From contig NC_079885.1 of NCBI RefSeq assembly GCF_029227915.1, positions 17,683,001 through 17,743,000 of the forward strand: a stretch of DNA of 60,000 bases, in the 5' to 3' direction. The stretch comes from Hydractinia symbiolongicarpus. Taxonomy: Eukaryota > Cnidaria > Hydrozoa > Anthoathecata > Hydractiniidae. Below the pieces are notes generated by a model, which was not told where the DNA came from, searched no databases, and saw only the letters and a program-made list of their open reading frames with translations. The translations under genes were made by a program, and so were the position numbers. This document shows, piece after piece, positions 1 through 12,584 of this stretch. Numbering within the stretch: the first letter of the stretch is position 1; every line of letters begins with the position of its first letter.

Positions 1-1
1 G

Positions 2-967
2 GTGGATGACCTTATTAATACATCAAGTAAGGACGAACTGCTCAACACTGTCAAGATCCAGTTGAAGAATCGATTTAATATGAAAGATCTTGGAACACTC
101 CCATCGTTTCTTGGAATTGATTTTGAGAGGGGGATTGACTTCGTCACCATGTCCCAGTCCTGTTACCTTAAAGATGTCCTTATCCGATTCAGTCTCAATG
201 ATTGTAAACCGAGGAATACCCCATGCGAACAAAACCCTGCCGCATATATATTACATGAGACCAGTGATACTGAGAAGACCGATAACGACACTAAACTTTA
301 TCGTCAAATTGTGGGAAGCATTGTATATGCCATGACTTGCACCCGACCAGATTTGAGTTATGTTGTAACTAAGCTGTCTCAACACTTGTCAAAGCCTGAA
401 AATTCAGACTGGATTATGTTAAAACATGTATTTCAATATATAAAGAATACTGTGAGTTATACATTCACTTTTCGTAAACTAAACCATGAAGAATTTCGTC
501 TCTATGCATTTTGTGATGCTGATTGGGCTTCTTCTTTGGATAACAGAAGAAGTATTACCGGTTATTGTATCAGCATCAATCCGAGTGGGCCACCTATCAG
601 TTGGAGGTCGAAAAAACAAGCGTCTGTGGTACTTTCAACATGCGAAGCTGAATATATGGCCCTCTCACTAACAGCTCAGGAGACCGCCTACCTAACACGA
701 CTTATCAAAGATTTAACAAATTTTGACCTCAAGCCGCCTGTGATTAAAAATGACAACCAAGGTGCCTTAGCGTTATTGAAAAACCCCGTAAAGCACATGA
801 AGGCCAAACATATCGATATCCGATACCATTATATCAGAGAATGTTTTCAACAGAATCAGATAGCTGTAGAATATATACCTTCCAGTGAAAACAAAGCTGA
901 TATATTTACAAAACCGCCAAAGAAACATTTCTTGACAATGTTCAAACAATATTTATTTGGAGAGTAA
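2..967 (+). CDS. pol: Ty1/Copia polyprotein, 3' end (RT end + RNase H), partial
   Basis: C-terminal part of a Ty1/Copia Pol polyprotein; the frame enters from outside the window. The first residues (VDD-L) fit the end of the reverse transcriptase active site. After the RT connection region comes an RNase H domain with FCDADWAS, the CEAEYMAL glutamate and NDNQGAL, then the IDIRYHYIRE and ENKADIFTK stretches usual near the Copia Pol end. No stop or frameshift is seen over 321 codons, so the copy may be young. The stop is followed within 25 bases by a polypurine tract and the LTR start. The gag, protease and integrase parts lie to the left and cannot be seen. Confidence 0.93.
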   Translation: MDDLINTSSKDELLNTVKIQLKNRFNMKDLGTLPSFLGIDFERGIDFVTMSQSCYLKDVLIRFSLNDCKPRNTPCEQNPAAYILHETSDTEKTDNDTKLYRQIVGSIVYAMTCTRPDLSYVVTKLSQHLSKPENSDWIMLKHVFQYIKNTVSYTFTFRKLNHEEFRLYAFCDADWASSLDNRRSITGYCISINPSGPPISWRSKKQASVVLSTCEAEYMALSLTAQETAYLTRLIKDLTNFDLKPPVIKNDNQGALALLKNPVKHMKAKHIDIRYHYIRECFQQNQIAVEYIPSSENKADIFTKPPKKHFLTMFKQYLFGE

Positions 968-989
968 TTTTTAATGAGAACTTTACGTC

Positions 990-1010
990 AAGTGGGGGTG
1001 TTAGATTGCC
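990..1010 (+). mobile_element. Copia polypurine tract and start of 3' LTR
   Basis: AAGTGGGGG at 990-998 is the purine-rich primer site expected just before a Copia 3' LTR. The LTR then begins with TGTTAG at 999. The LTR end (expected ...CA) could not be placed because the 5' LTR is outside the window for comparison. Confidence 0.75.
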
Positions 1011-2639
1011 GCCATATTTGTTTTTGTTTGCTAGACTTTCGGTGCCGTTTAACTAGAACGGCATTAGGACTAAAGATGGTAGAGTTAAAAGTGTAAAAGA
1101 AGAAACACGTGTTTATTGATTTTATATAGAAGAAAACCCATTTTCGTATTTGTTTATTTTATTACCCCCAAGTCATGGCTGAAATGTTCACACGTTCATG
1201 TTAAGACCTATAGCTTACATTTAAATCACTTTTTGTATGTAATTTACATTTAAATCTTTAAAAAATGGTTAGTTGCTTTGCGTTTCGATGTACCAATCGA
1301 CCAGAGAAGTGTAAAGAAGTAAGTTTTCACAGAATCTCGTCTGTTGTGAAAAAGAAAGAACTCAAAAATGGCTAAACAAAATACGTAGTGCAGGTGATCT
1401 ACCAAGCAAAGTTTTTATATTTGGTTAGCACGCTTCACAGATAGTTTTTTAAAAGAGATCTCTAAAAAGAGATCTTTAAAAGAGAAATAAACTTCCATAT
1501 TAAAATATTGCCACTTTGTAAAAATGCCATTTCAGCTAGTGAACGCGATCAAAGTTTCTCATTTCTTCTCATTTCATTATTTGTACTTATATCCACAGAA
1601 CGCAACCAAATAACGTTTTGTACATTTTTATATTAAATAAAAGAACATTATACCACCAATTTAAAATACAAACACAGACAAACCAGCTTTCTAGTTACAC
1701 ATCTCTCGTAGCGCTCAAGTTTCTATTCTTTGTTTTTTAAATAAAAAGCTTTTTTGATGGAAGGACATGCCGAACACTTTCAGGGGATAAATGTACCCAT
1801 TTTCTTCAATCTTTGTAACTGTTTAAGGCTGCATGTAATGCTGATAATGCAGTTTCTAAAAAAGCTTTGTCAAAACAACCATTTATAAATCAGTAGCTTA
1901 TGCAACGCATTTATGACCTACCATAATCATAAGAATGATTTTTATTTATACTATATTAATACCCCTGTTTTACCAACTTATTACGACCCGAACATTATTC
2001 GATCTTTCGATCACGCATTTAAATGGTCCTCCATCATGGCAAAAATTTCAACGTTACATAAAATTTGTGTGCATTTGTGCGCAAAAAAGCGCGTGCAGAG
2101 GAAAAATATTGCTGAATTGTGAAATAAAAATAAATTGGCTTGTAAAGTAAGAAAGTTTTTTTTACTGAAGCAAATGATAAAGTTTTTTTAACGAAAAGAA
2201 TGTTAAAAAAAAGCGATTAAATATATTTTCTATTTCTTTAAAAAATATTTTGCTAAGAACGTTACTTTGAGTCAGTAAAAGACACCTCGTCACTTTCACT
2301 AAAATTTATTTTCATTGACGTATTCACTGTCGTACTTTGATTTTTGGCATCTTTTCTTCAATTCTATTCATTTCTTTCTTGATCAATTAAATAAATAAGT
2401 CAATGTAAATGTCTTACGGGAAATTTGATTCAAGTGATGGCATTTAGGCACAGAAATGGTTGCAAAGAAGAAGCTTTCACATTCCACTCTTTGATCACTA
2501 TGTCTGTCTGTTCTCGTGTTTTTTCTTTTTATGTGTATTTTTGTATAACTTGAGACATTTCATGTTTATGTTTTAGTAAATTAAATGTATATTGATAATA
2601 AGAAAGCAAGATAAATAACTGAAATCACGTTCATTTACA
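1011..2639. other. AT-rich stretch, LTR remainder and no gene seen
   Basis: This holds the rest of the Copia LTR (length unresolved) and AT-rich sequence. The short open frames near 1,913-2,150 overlap in two frames, have no recognisable motif and look like chance. Confidence 0.5.
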
Positions 2640-4250
2640 AAAAGAAGGGCAAGAAATAAGAAAAAACATGTTGCACCTGATCCACCTATGATGTTGTAGC
2701 TGGGACAACTCAAAGTGGACCTTCTACGTCTTTAGGCTCTGATGAACAAAGCAATGTATTTTCAGACATTAATTTTATTATAAACACTGATATATTGAAT
2801 CAGATTGTTGGGTTGATTGGAAGTTGTCCCAAATGCTGTAATGCCGGAAAGCATACAACTATTACCGGTCAGTTTCGGTAGATTCTAAGAATAAGAAAGG
2901 ACTAGCTCAGGAAATATGTTTAAAATGCTCATGTGGTTGGACAATGTCTCTTTTTTCATCAAAGAGGATTGATAAAACTAATACAAAGAGCCGCTTCGAC
3001 TTTTATTTATGTGCCGTGCTAGCATCCCGAGAGATAGGAAAGGGTTTGACGGCCATTGAAAGTTTCTTTAGTCATATGAGTATGCAAGCGCCAATGAAAA
3101 ATCTTGCTTATGCAGAAATTGTCAATGTTATTCATCCTGCATACATAAATGCTGCGGAGAAAAGCATGGGCAATGCGGCTAAATCAGTTCGCATGGATAA
3201 TGAAGTTACAGATATTGTCGCATCTTTTGATGGAACTTGGCAAAGAAGGGGTTACGCATCTTTGAATGGTGTGGTGATATGCATAGAGCGATCAAATGAG
3301 AAATGTATCGATATTGAAATTAAAACAAAAGGCTGTAAATCATGTATATTTTGGAAAAAGAAAAAAGGGAGTGAAGAATGTGATGTATGGAAGGCCTCTC
3401 ATAAATGCTCAATAAACTTTACAGGGTCTGTATCATCTATGGATTTGGTTGGTACACTGGATATGTTTGAAAAATCTGTTACGAAAAGAAAACTGAGGTG
3501 TGAAACCTTTATAGAAGATGGTGATTCCTCATCTTTCCCCAATGTAGTAAAGGCCAAACCTTATCCAGGTTTAGAAATTAAAAAGGGTATTGGTCATGTG
3601 CAAAAACGGGTTGGTGCAAACTTGCAAAAATTGCGCAAGAATTTACCTGCTGATCGCAAGAAGTTTTTGTTTAGGAAGGGGAAATTGGCAGATGTTGCAA
3701 TAAATTACATACAGAATTGTTATGGTCTAGCTAGTGTTAGTGCTATCCTGAGCCATTGCTCCAACATAGCTAATCCGGAGGAACGGCATAAATGGTGCTC
3801 TCGGGCAGAAGATTCATAGTGCTCGCAAACAGGGAAAGAATGAATTAAATATTGCCCCAAACATAAAGAATGAACCAGAGACGACTCCCTATTATCCAAA
3901 TGTATGCACGGCAAAACACAAAATGTAAATGAGGCGTTGAATAACATGATATTGAAAAAGTGTCCCAAAACAGTATATGTCACCAAAAAAACCCTTGAGA
4001 TGTGTGTATCATCTGCAGTACTTGAGTTTAATGAAGGCAAAAAGGGCGTTGTAAATGTCATGTAGCTTGCTGGATGAAACGAATTGAAAAAAGACGCATA
4101 CAAGAATATTGAAAGTAGACGTAAACGTCATCTCGTTAGAAAATCCTTGACACCTGTTAAGCGTAGTTGAAAGGAAATGCGAGCCATCAGAAAAAAATTG
4201 GAGTGACACCAACATGGAAAAAGAAGGGACAACATACAAAACTGGAAGCT
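2640..4250 (+). pseudogene. Mutator-like (MULE) transposase relic
   Basis: Relic of the Mutator-like transposase family common in cnidarian and arthropod genomes. In order there is a basic start near 2,640, a Cys-rich segment (CPKCC at about 2,830 and CLKCSCGW at about 2,925), and an open core at 2,944-3,819. The core carries DGTWQRRGYASLNG, a second acidic motif EDGDSSSFP and GIGHVQKRVG, all typical of this family. The core ends at a TAG after EDS where the family usually has Trp, and homology continues in other frames to about 4,250 (HGKTQNVNEALNN, KKCPKTVYVTKKTLE). A stop and frameshift also separate the Cys-rich part from the core. It is therefore inactive. Terminal repeats were not found. 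Confidence 0.85.
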
Positions 4251-6453
4251 ATTTTTATTGGACATTTATGTATATTTGAGTGATTTGTTCCTAGTCGTCT
4301 TGTCAAAAGTGCTAATTCTGCTGTCATAATTATTATTCATGAAAATTAATAATTCTGAAAGTTCTGCAGAGGATAAAAAGAGAACGGTTTGTCGAAATGC
4401 TCCAACATTTTCAGGGTTTGTTCATAAGGTTATTGCACAGACCCTCTAACAATAAATATGTAATCTGGGTGGGTAAAGCAATTTTATGTTGAGTCAAAGT
4501 GTGAATTTTTTATGATTTTTTAATTTTCGTAAATAAGTTGACATAGATTTCACAAATTTTTCCAAAATAAAAAAATATTGTTAGGGGATCCTTACCAGGG
4601 TAGTTTTACTTACTGGAGTAAATTTCAGCTCTAGGGTACTAACATTGAAGGAATAATTCACTGCAGAAAATTACCTACATTTTAGCCAGTTTTTTATCGC
4701 TTAATTTATGCGCATAATTAATTATTTCGTTTCTTTTTTCTTTTTTTGGAAAATTTAATGTCCTAAGTAACTAAAAAAGTCAAAAGTAGTTCTTTAATGT
4801 GAATATTTCATGTAGTTCATTTTTTTACTGGTGAGCCACCTTACACATGGGCAAAAAAAACGGGAAAACATTCTAGATGGACGAAAGTGGTTGTTATGGA
4901 CGTTGCTCTGCTGCTTCCGCGACTGTCTAAGGAAAGAAATACATTGCACCGTCTAATAAAATTTGTGCCACTGCAATTTCAGGTGAATTTGTTGTCTAAG
5001 AACAGTTAAAAGTCTGCTTCAACTGATATGTTGCAAGGCAGGCATGTTACATAAGTTATTATTCTATTATTCTATTGCAACAATAAAAAAGAACGTATTT
5101 GTGTTTTCTCCTACATTTCTGCAGCAACGGTAATCTCTATTTATATACAATTATAAACACAGATGTACTAAAGTCTTCTACACAACGATTCGAGTTTTGG
5201 AGGAAACAGGATATAAGAGTTCATTGTGAAACTCAAACGTTTAGTACATTGAAAAAACTTTATTGTTAAAATAATTAATAAGAGTTTATAAAATTGTAAA
5301 ACTTGGTACGATAGACTTCCCGCAATACTTCTCTTGCTAAAATCAATAGAAAAGAATTCTTTGTAAAAGTCAAAAGTTTATAAAATTGTAAAACTTGGTA
5401 CGATAGAGTTGATGTTCATGTGATTAAACAGGTACGTGTTTAGAACATAGCATTTAAAGATGTTATAGCTAAGGAAAATAATATAATCTTTTGGAAAATA
5501 ATATCATCTTTTGGATCGGAAATGATGTTATTTCGTTGGATCGATACTTCCTTTGTATCTGGTCTACAATATATCTCTAAACACGTTAAATAAATCGTTA
5601 TATAACCAATACAACATCTTAAAACATTTACACATGCAGGTCAGCACTTTTTAAAATTCAACCAAAATTCCCCCCTAAAAAAATGCAATGCCTCTGCAAA
5701 GTACTTTCATTACAAGCCTCAATAAAAGTTAGGAAAAGCCACGTAATTTCAGCACTTATTCAAATGCGGAACAAAAGTTATGCCTAATGCAAATCCTTTT
5801 AATCTTTTCTCAATAATTGTTTTTTTCTACCTCACAAAATGGAACAGGTAAATAACTTCCTGCGTCCTGCGCTTTTTGAGTTTGTTCTTTTAAGAAAAAA
5901 AATCTATATATGCAAAACATTCGCTAAAGGAAAACACTATATTTTTCAACATATCGAATAATCCATTAATAGATTGTTTCAGTTAAGCTATTCTTAAGAA
6001 ACTGTTGCAAAGATATATTCAGTGATTGTGTCACCCGGAGATGACCATCCAATATAGTAACGATGTAGCACAATATTTAATACTATTGTATTACAGATAA
6101 AGTTAAACAAATTCCATAAGGTCACCTTGTGACTTCACTCCTCCATTGAGCGGATCTTAGTCGAGAAAATTTGACAAGCAAAGCTGCTAAAAAACGATCT
6201 TAAAATGTATTAGTAAAACTTTCCGGAAAATTTTGGGGAAACTCGTTATTTGTATAATTCTCAAAAATTATTCTCGGAACATATTAGCATTCGCTAAAAT
6301 TTAAAGCATACGTACATATGTCGTACGACAACTTGCTAATATTGTATATCGTAGTTTTTTATAATTTGTGTTTTTTCAATATATAGAACGGCGTCATAAA
6401 ATTCAAATCAATCAATCCAGGCAAAAGGGGAAGTCAGCATTCTCAATTTCATC
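4251..6453. other. No gene seen; short direct repeat
   Basis: AT-rich sequence with no coding signal. A stretch of about 37 bases (GTTTATAAAATTGTAAAACT...) occurs at about 5,284-5,320 and again at about 5,373-5,409, a local direct duplication. Confidence 0.5.
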
Positions 6454-6871
6454 TTAAATTTTATTAATTTGTTCCAAAATGGTTGCTTCATACTTGCTCA
6501 CAGTTGTAGTAAGCCTGTCTGGATTTTCTCGTGCCTCTCGTAGCGTCAAGGCCATTTGTATAAAGTGATTCAACTCTTGAAGACGCCTGCTTTTGTTTGA
6601 ACGACTGCTTGTTTCTTCTGACTTGATCAATCTTTCAATGTATGTCACATTTGTCAGAAAACCTTTACGAAGTGCTATTTCTTCGAGCGATTTAGCTGCA
6701 CGTGAAGCTGAGGTAATGTCGCTAAAAACATATTCTCTGCATTCACGGTATTCTTCCAGCATTTTAGACAAAAGATTCTTCTTACCATATTTACCATTTA
6801 CAGCAATATTATACCTTTCCATCATGTCTTCAACTGTGCATTCAACTACGATCTGTTCATACACGAAAATT
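6454..6871 (-). CDS. Gene A exon 3: C-terminal helical domain
   Basis: Acceptor TTTTTTAG before 6,871. Open to a TAA at 6,454 (about 139 codons), with no internal damage. Matches gene B exon 3 (VEDMMERYNIAVN, AAKSLEEIALRKG, YIERLIKSEETSS). It is longer at the C-terminus than gene B by about 30 residues. Confidence 0.8.
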
Positions 6872-7734
6872 CTAAAAAATGTAACAAACGGATATCAAGA
6901 ATGTCTTGAAGGGTGTTTACTTGGGATGCACTTTCAAGAAATTGCAGCCAATTAAATAGAGGGTGTCATGTATTGCACACTAATCCTGACATTTTATCGA
7001 TTTTATTGTGTCCACAACATCTATCTAAGCAAGGAGAAGCAAAAGACTTGGGTTTACTTAACAAGATTAAAAGAATAGTTTTATGGAGCCTTTTCGGAAA
7101 TTACGCAACCTGACTGTACGAAGTGTGCATCACAGTGTTATAAAAGAGGGAAATATACAACAACTAGTCCAGAGAACGGTGTAAAGCAGCCTCGTGTTCA
7201 GTTTTTGTGTCAATGCTTTTTCCAAAAAAATATGTGCCCGTTGTAGAAATTCTTTGATTCGCACGTACTTTAACAGATTTAAACATGTTTTAAGATTTCT
7301 GATAGACAAATAAAAGTTATTTAATTTTTTTTTTTTTTTTTTTACATATATCATTTCATTTCATAACCATTTCGGGTACATTAAATTCTGATGCAGAATT
7401 GTTTTTGCAATAAAACTTTGCATATATATAGTCCTTTTAATTATATACTATTTCACATGGCGTCTTTCTTTCCACTGAGTTCATCGGTTTTAGAAGAAGT
7501 AAAATAGTTTCAGTTAATCTTATCACTAATGGAATTAATTTCTGATCTTATTAAATACCGCGTTTTGTAATCTATAATCAAAATTTTGTAAAGTTAGTCC
7601 CAGTACCATAAACTGATCTTATATTAAAACAAATATTCCAGGTAAAGTAAAAAAAGGGCGATTTCTTTAACTTCAAAAATTCCACGAAAACAAACTGTGA
7701 GAAAATTTAAAGGATAGTTACGATTATTGGTCAA

Positions 7735-7897
7735 TATATAAAGCTCTGAAAGGTATGGGACCTAAAACTTTTATAAACATGTGTCTAATACATAAATAAA
7801 AATACTCATGTATCATTACCATGCAGTTTTAGTAAAAAAAGATAATTAGAAAAAACCGGCAGGGAGGGGCGAAATACCCCAGACCGAATAGGTTTAA
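7735..7897 (+). repeat. Dispersed repeat family 1, copy 1
   Basis: Shares the motif series AGCTCTGAAAGGTATGGGAC, CCATGCAG and a G-rich/C-rich end (CCGGCAGGGAGGGGCG ... CCCCAGACCG) with copies at 16,080-16,266 and 20,344-20,533. Non-coding. It lies in intron 2 of gene A. Confidence 0.7.
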
Positions 7898-8097
7898 AGA
7901 AGAGTGATAAGATTTGAAATAATTGTAAATTTGAGAAAAAAATCAGATAAAAAAAGTCATCATTTTTTCATATTAAACAATAACAAGATGCAGGCGCTGC
8001 ATAACCTATCTCGCTATTAAAAATGAAACAACGACAATGCAACCAAATTCTACAGCTTATCATTCATGGTTGAAGTCTTGCGATTGAAACGTTTATG

Positions 8098-8625
8098 GTC
8101 TTAAATGGCATTTAGTTGACAAAAAAAAAAAAAAAAAATTGATGTCACCGTTCAGCATACGTTTTTTGTTAATTGTGCCAAATTTTGTCGAAAATAAAGT
8201 AGTTTTAAATTTTTGGACCAATTTTGGCCTAAAATAACATTTAGGTGGCAAAAAATCAGAATATTGATGTTACCATCATGTTCATCATACTTTATTCGTT
8301 AACTATGCTAAATTTGGTTGAAAATAAAGTAGTTTTAATTTTTGGACCAATTTTGGCCTAAAATAACATTTAGGTGGCAAAAAATCAGAATATTGATGTT
8401 ACCATCATGTTCATCATACTTTATTCGTTAACCGTGCTAAATTTGGTTGAAAATAAAGTAGTTTTATTTTTTGGACCAATTTTGGCCTAAAATGACATTT
8501 AGATGACAAAAAACAAAATTATGATGTCACCATTATGTTCAGCATACTTTTTTTGTTAACTGTGGCAAATTTTGTTGAAAACAAATACCAATTTTGGCCT
8601 AAACGTCATTTAGATGACTACCAAG
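8098..8625 (+). repeat. 129-bp tandem repeat, about four copies
   Basis: TTTTGGCCTAAAAT recurs at 129-base spacing (GGCCT at 8,226, 8,355 and 8,484, then 8,596 after a 17-base deletion). The middle units are nearly identical and the outer ones diverged. It lies in intron 2 of gene A. Confidence 0.85.
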
Positions 8626-8718
8626 TACTTAGGGAGTTTAGGTACGAAGTTTAAATCTCTGACGTTGCAATTGACCATTTGGGACATAGTCAGTTAGATA
8701 GGAGTTGGAAACCAATAC

Positions 8719-9195
8719 TATCCTCGCAGGCGAGATAGTAATTAAAGGAGAGGCGAACAGCTGTGGCACGGCTGCTGATTGAAAATTCATGATGCCTGAG
8801 ATAATTTCAAAGACCAGATCCGCTGGTCTGGAATATCCCGTAAAATCTTGACAATTGTTTAGTTTTTGTAATATTTAAAATATTTTTATTTTTATTACTA
8901 AAGTTAATTCATGAGTAAAGATAAAGAAAATAAAGATTTGTAAACAAAGCTGAAACCGCCATATTGCACGTTCGATTTGTTGTTGAAAGTTTCTGGTCTG
9001 TGTATTTATCAAATTTGGCGCCATCTTATCACAACAAACTTCATCGTTCGAAGTTGGATGTATGTTGTGAAAAAGCGAACCAAATTACGACAAGAATATT
9101 ATTATTGGCTGTGAAAAATGTTTATAAAGTTCCAAGAAGTATTAACGAAGGTTATAAAATGCTGGCTTTACGATTGTATGTAAAATATTCTTGGT
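8719..9195 (+). repeat. Dispersed repeat family 2, copy 1
   Basis: ATTAAAGGAGAGGCGAAC ... GGCACGG ... TGCTGA, then GTAAAGATAAAGAAA and TTTGGCGCCATCT ... AACGAAGGTTATAAAATGCT, recur in the same order at 21,108-21,860. A short hairpin (ACTATCCTCGC/GCGAGATAGT) opens this copy only. The open frame inside it shows no known motif. Confidence 0.65.
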
Positions 9196-9732
9196 TATCT
9201 TGAGTTAAAGGCCTTATTTTTAATGTTTATCGGTAAGTACAAACTTCTTCTTTTTTACCCACACAGCCATAAAAAAGGAAAATGGATATTTATTTATGAA
9301 ACATAGTTATTTGTGTATCGTTATAGTAGTTATTTTATTAGATTTGGGGATTTAGACGTTCTTTAATTTTTGCTACCTCGCGTAAAATTTATTATGTGGC
9401 TGCCACAAAAAAAGTTTTTTGTTCGCCTTTCCTTTAAGCTCAACCTATCACATTTTCACATAAGTATAAACAAAGTTACACGAAACAACCATTTTGGCAC
9501 AAGGATAACACAAAATTGTGAAGATAAATGTCGGTTATTACGTCCGTGTAAATGTAGCAAGAATACATGTTTCTTTTCAAGTTTCCTAATGACGTTGTAC
9601 AGACGAGATAAAAAATGTTGAGGACATAACTGTCACAATGTTACGTCAATCCACTACGTCGTATTGTAAATTTAATTAATTACAAAAAAAACAAAATTAA
9701 TCATTAATTAAGTTTAATTTTTAAGTCTAAAA

Positions 9733-9789
9733 TACACGGTAAGTTTAAACGGATCGTTTAAACGTAAGATAAAAAAAACTTACCGTGTA
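9733..9789. repeat. Palindromic hairpin with inner palindrome
   Basis: Arms TACACGGTAAGTTT and AAACTTACCGTGTA enclose GTTTAAACG-GAT-CGTTTAAAC, itself a palindrome. It lies in intron 2 of gene A. It could be a very short MITE, but no target duplication was identified. Confidence 0.7.
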
Positions 9790-10183
9790 ATCAGGAAAGA
9801 TGTACAACTGCTTTCGGTTTTATAAGTTTTTTCTTTGGTATTCATTGTGAAAAGAATTTTTAAAAAAACTTGTACATTTTATCTTAATATGTAGACAAGT
9901 GTATTGCCTGCAACTAGATTGTATTTATTTGTATTTTTGTTTGACTTAAATTATAGGTTTGTTGCAATTTCCTTTAAATACCCCTAACTCTCTTTTGCTC
10001 TGTCAAGTATGTTTTTTGCTTAGAACTGACGGAGTTATGCATACATTATTTAATTTTTTATTGACACCGACAGAGAAATAGTTTATAAACCTGCGGAAAC
10101 CTTTCTCACTTTTAAGTTTTAGTAACCGTTATTTAATAAGGTACAACATGAAAAATATAAACGATGCATGCACAAATAATTAC

Positions 10184-11295
10184 CTATCTCCGTTTGAATG
10201 ACTTTCCCAGGAGCATTTTTTGGACATATAGTGCATTTTCCGTTTTCCATTATCGAACAGAACCATTTAAACATTACATAAGCGCGACATGGCTTGTGAC
10301 AGGTCATCGAGCAGACTGTACAATTTGTTATGCAGCAATCAGCAACTTCTGTTTTTAGAGTATAACGTTTTGATTTTGTCTTAAAATCTTTATTTGCTTT
10401 CATAGTGCCTTTTAATGCAAGGATTTCATTAATCATTTCCTCGATACCCTGAAGCATATCCATTCCTTTCTTAATTTGCGATTGTAAAGATTCCAATAAG
10501 CACTTTAAATCATCTCTTTGTTTAAGAATTTCGTTTGTTTTAGTTAAACTTACCGGAACGACTTCACCGAGAAGCTTAAAAAACTTTTCTAAGCTGTTAT
10601 AACCAAACTGCCAGGAGTATTCGCTAGGTGCATCATCACAAGGAGCATACAATGCCGAATTATTAATTTTGAAAGTCGCCTGCTCATTAAGTGGAATTTT
10701 GTTTTTCTTCACTACTTCTAGAGCGGGAGGTGCTGGAGCGTCAGCGAAAGTAAACAACGGAAAAATATTATCTTTCATATCTTTCCCAAAGATGTTCAAA
10801 ATTTGATCAAATATACACTTTTGCTCTTCTGTTATTCTTGCTTGGCCAGCTTGTATGACATGTCCAATGCAAGAGAGTTCTTTAACTGGAAAAGCATTTT
10901 GATCATCAAAAAATTGACGGAATTGATTGATATTTCTTCATCGTATTTTAGTCCACGTGTATTCCTCCGAAGCCCGGCGTGTCAATGATAGATAAAGTGT
11001 GGTTAATTCGAAAGCCCTCCTGATGATGCAAAACATAACTACTGACCCAATTTGTCATGCTTTCTGCTTTGCTCTTCGAAGCATCCATACCTCGTTCCTT
11101 TAACTCTTCTTCTTCAACAATTATCTGGAAACGAAATGTATTGTTGTATATCACTCCATAAACATAATTTATGATGTTGTTGATTAGTAAGGACTTCCCA
11201 ACACCTGTCATACCCGCCATCACGATATATTTGTGTAATTTCAAAGGATCTCCTTCCACACCGCACTCAAAACGCCTGAGTTTGTTGACTTCACC
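10184..11295 (-). pseudogene. Gene A exon 2: GTPase domain and Cys cluster
   Basis: The acceptor TTTAG precedes 11,295 and the donor GTAATT follows 10,184. It carries P-loop GMTGVGKS, G3 DTPGFG, TFAD and FKINNSALYAP. A well-kept Cys cluster follows (CCITNCTVCSMTCHKPC, then KCTICP). Three apparent one-base losses break the frame, the last in an A-run just after CP. Confidence 0.8.
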
Positions 11296-11513
11296 CTAAA
11301 AATAATTGTGCATGTCAAAAGGCTTACGATCACTTTATAATGACATATTTCTTACCTTAAAACGGACCCTATCAGAACGGAAATCTTTCTGCGCATGCCA
11401 GAGGAACTTTTTCAAACATGTTACTTGGATTTTTTCTAATTTTTTTCGTTCCGAGTAAACGTTGAATTGAATTCAATGTTTTCCTATGCTTTTCAAAGGA
11501 AGCATAAAATCTT

Positions 11514-11591
11514 AAAAAAATTACCAATCAAATTCGTTAAAAATTACCAATCAAATTCGTTAAAAATTACCAATCAAATTCGTTAAAAATT
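11514..11591 (+). repeat. 23-bp tandem repeat, three copies
   Basis: AAAAATTACCAATCAAATTC with a short GTT tail occurs three times without a break inside intron 1 of gene A. Confidence 0.85.
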
Positions 11592-11813
11592 AGATTGCTG
11601 TTCCGTTCTGTTTCGATCCGTTCCGAAGTAAAACAATCGGCTTTACTATTTAGAGGTATTACTGTCGATACCAACTTTGGCAGGATTTGTTTTTACCTTG
11701 GCAATCAACCACTCTTCTATTGTGTTAAACTCACACCTCCATTCCCGACTATATGCTCATAGCAACATGATTGATATTTTTTCACTGCTGACATTTAACA
11801 TAAAAGTATATAC

Positions 11814-12584
11814 CGAGTAAATCAATTTGACGGGTAATTTGTACAACTGGAGACCACTTTTGTCTTCAAGCTGGAGTGATTCAGACTTTATCTTTCTTGC
11901 AAGTCGACCACATGGTGTTATTCCATAAATTTTTTTTTTCCAATTCTTCTTTAAATTTTTCCAACTTTTTTCTCTTTGTTTCAATATCTTTATTAAAGTT
12001 GCTGAAGACACTTAATTGTTCATACATATCAATGGAATCTTTTATAATATTTTTTTCTCGTTGTAGATAGATATAAAGTCTGCTGATATATTATCTATCC
12101 CTTTCTTCATCAATGTTAGCTTCGACCGCATTTCACAACAGTCCAAGTAATCTTTGGAATTGCATATCGCTGTTTCAACGTTTTTATAGCACAGCATAAT
12201 TTGATCATGAAGCAACTTTTAAGATCTTTCTGAATTTTTGTCTATTCTCCATTGTGACTTGGTTCTCTTTTTCTAATCTTTCTTTTTCCTTTAATTCCAT
12301 TTCTTTTTTCAGTTGCAGAATCTTTTCTTTTTCTTCCTTTTCCTGCTGCAGTTTTTCTTGCCAAATTCTTTCTTTTCCCTCTTTCTCTCGCTGTAATTTT
12401 TCCACTCTGTCTTTCCGTCGCGTTTCCTTCTCCATATGAACTAATAGGTATCGGTACGCTATGTACACTATTATACAGACCACGACACTAAAAACCAATA
12501 CTTCAGTCGATGTAATATGCTGATCGCAAAACCTCCAACGATAACACCAACTGCCAACACGAAGTCGCTGAACGAACATTCCAT
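11814..12584 (-). pseudogene. Gene A exon 1: anchor, coiled coil, helical linker
   Basis: The start is set at 12,584 by alignment to gene B (MECSFSDFVLAVGVIVGGFA against MGWSLRGMLLAAGIIGAGFA). The frame then moves to that of the ATG at 12,579 for the second hydrophobic segment and the KE-rich coil, and moves again near 12,210 and in an A-run near 11,940. The last stretch (ITPCGRLARKIKS...LQLYKLPV) ends at a GT donor after 11,814. Confidence 0.75.

Larger units (their letters stand above)
6454..12584 (-). pseudogene. GTPase gene A: membrane-anchored AIG1-like GTPase, frame-broken copy
   Basis: Three exons on the minus strand: 12,584-11,814, 11,295-10,184 and 6,871-6,454, matching gene B in exon borders, phases and sequence. 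The predicted product had an N-terminal hydrophobic anchor, a Lys/Glu coiled coil, a helical linker, a P-loop GTPase domain (GMTGVGKS, DTPGFG), a Cys-rich cluster and a C-terminal helical domain. The frame is broken in exon 1 (at least three places) and in exon 2 (three apparent one-base losses, near 10,960, 10,940 and 10,215). Exon 3 is open. The three exon 2 losses sum to a full codon, so the splice phases still match. Gene B and the two host genes downstream are clean, which favours real decay over sequencing error, although two losses fall in A-runs. Confidence 0.75.

Noticed and set aside
3720-4239. Minus-strand frames over the Mutator-like relic
   Set aside because: The plus strand has the transposase motifs, and these are antisense shadows.
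9370-9621. 83-codon frame with a CEDKCRLLRPCKCSKNTC stretch
   Set aside because: The Cys pattern is suggestive of a CXC-type motif but too short, with no flanking support, in an intron of gene A.
12254-12439. Plus-strand Ser/Phe-rich frame
   Set aside because: It is antisense to the KE-rich coiled coil of gene A; the same artefact occurs at 26,668-27,086 opposite gene B.
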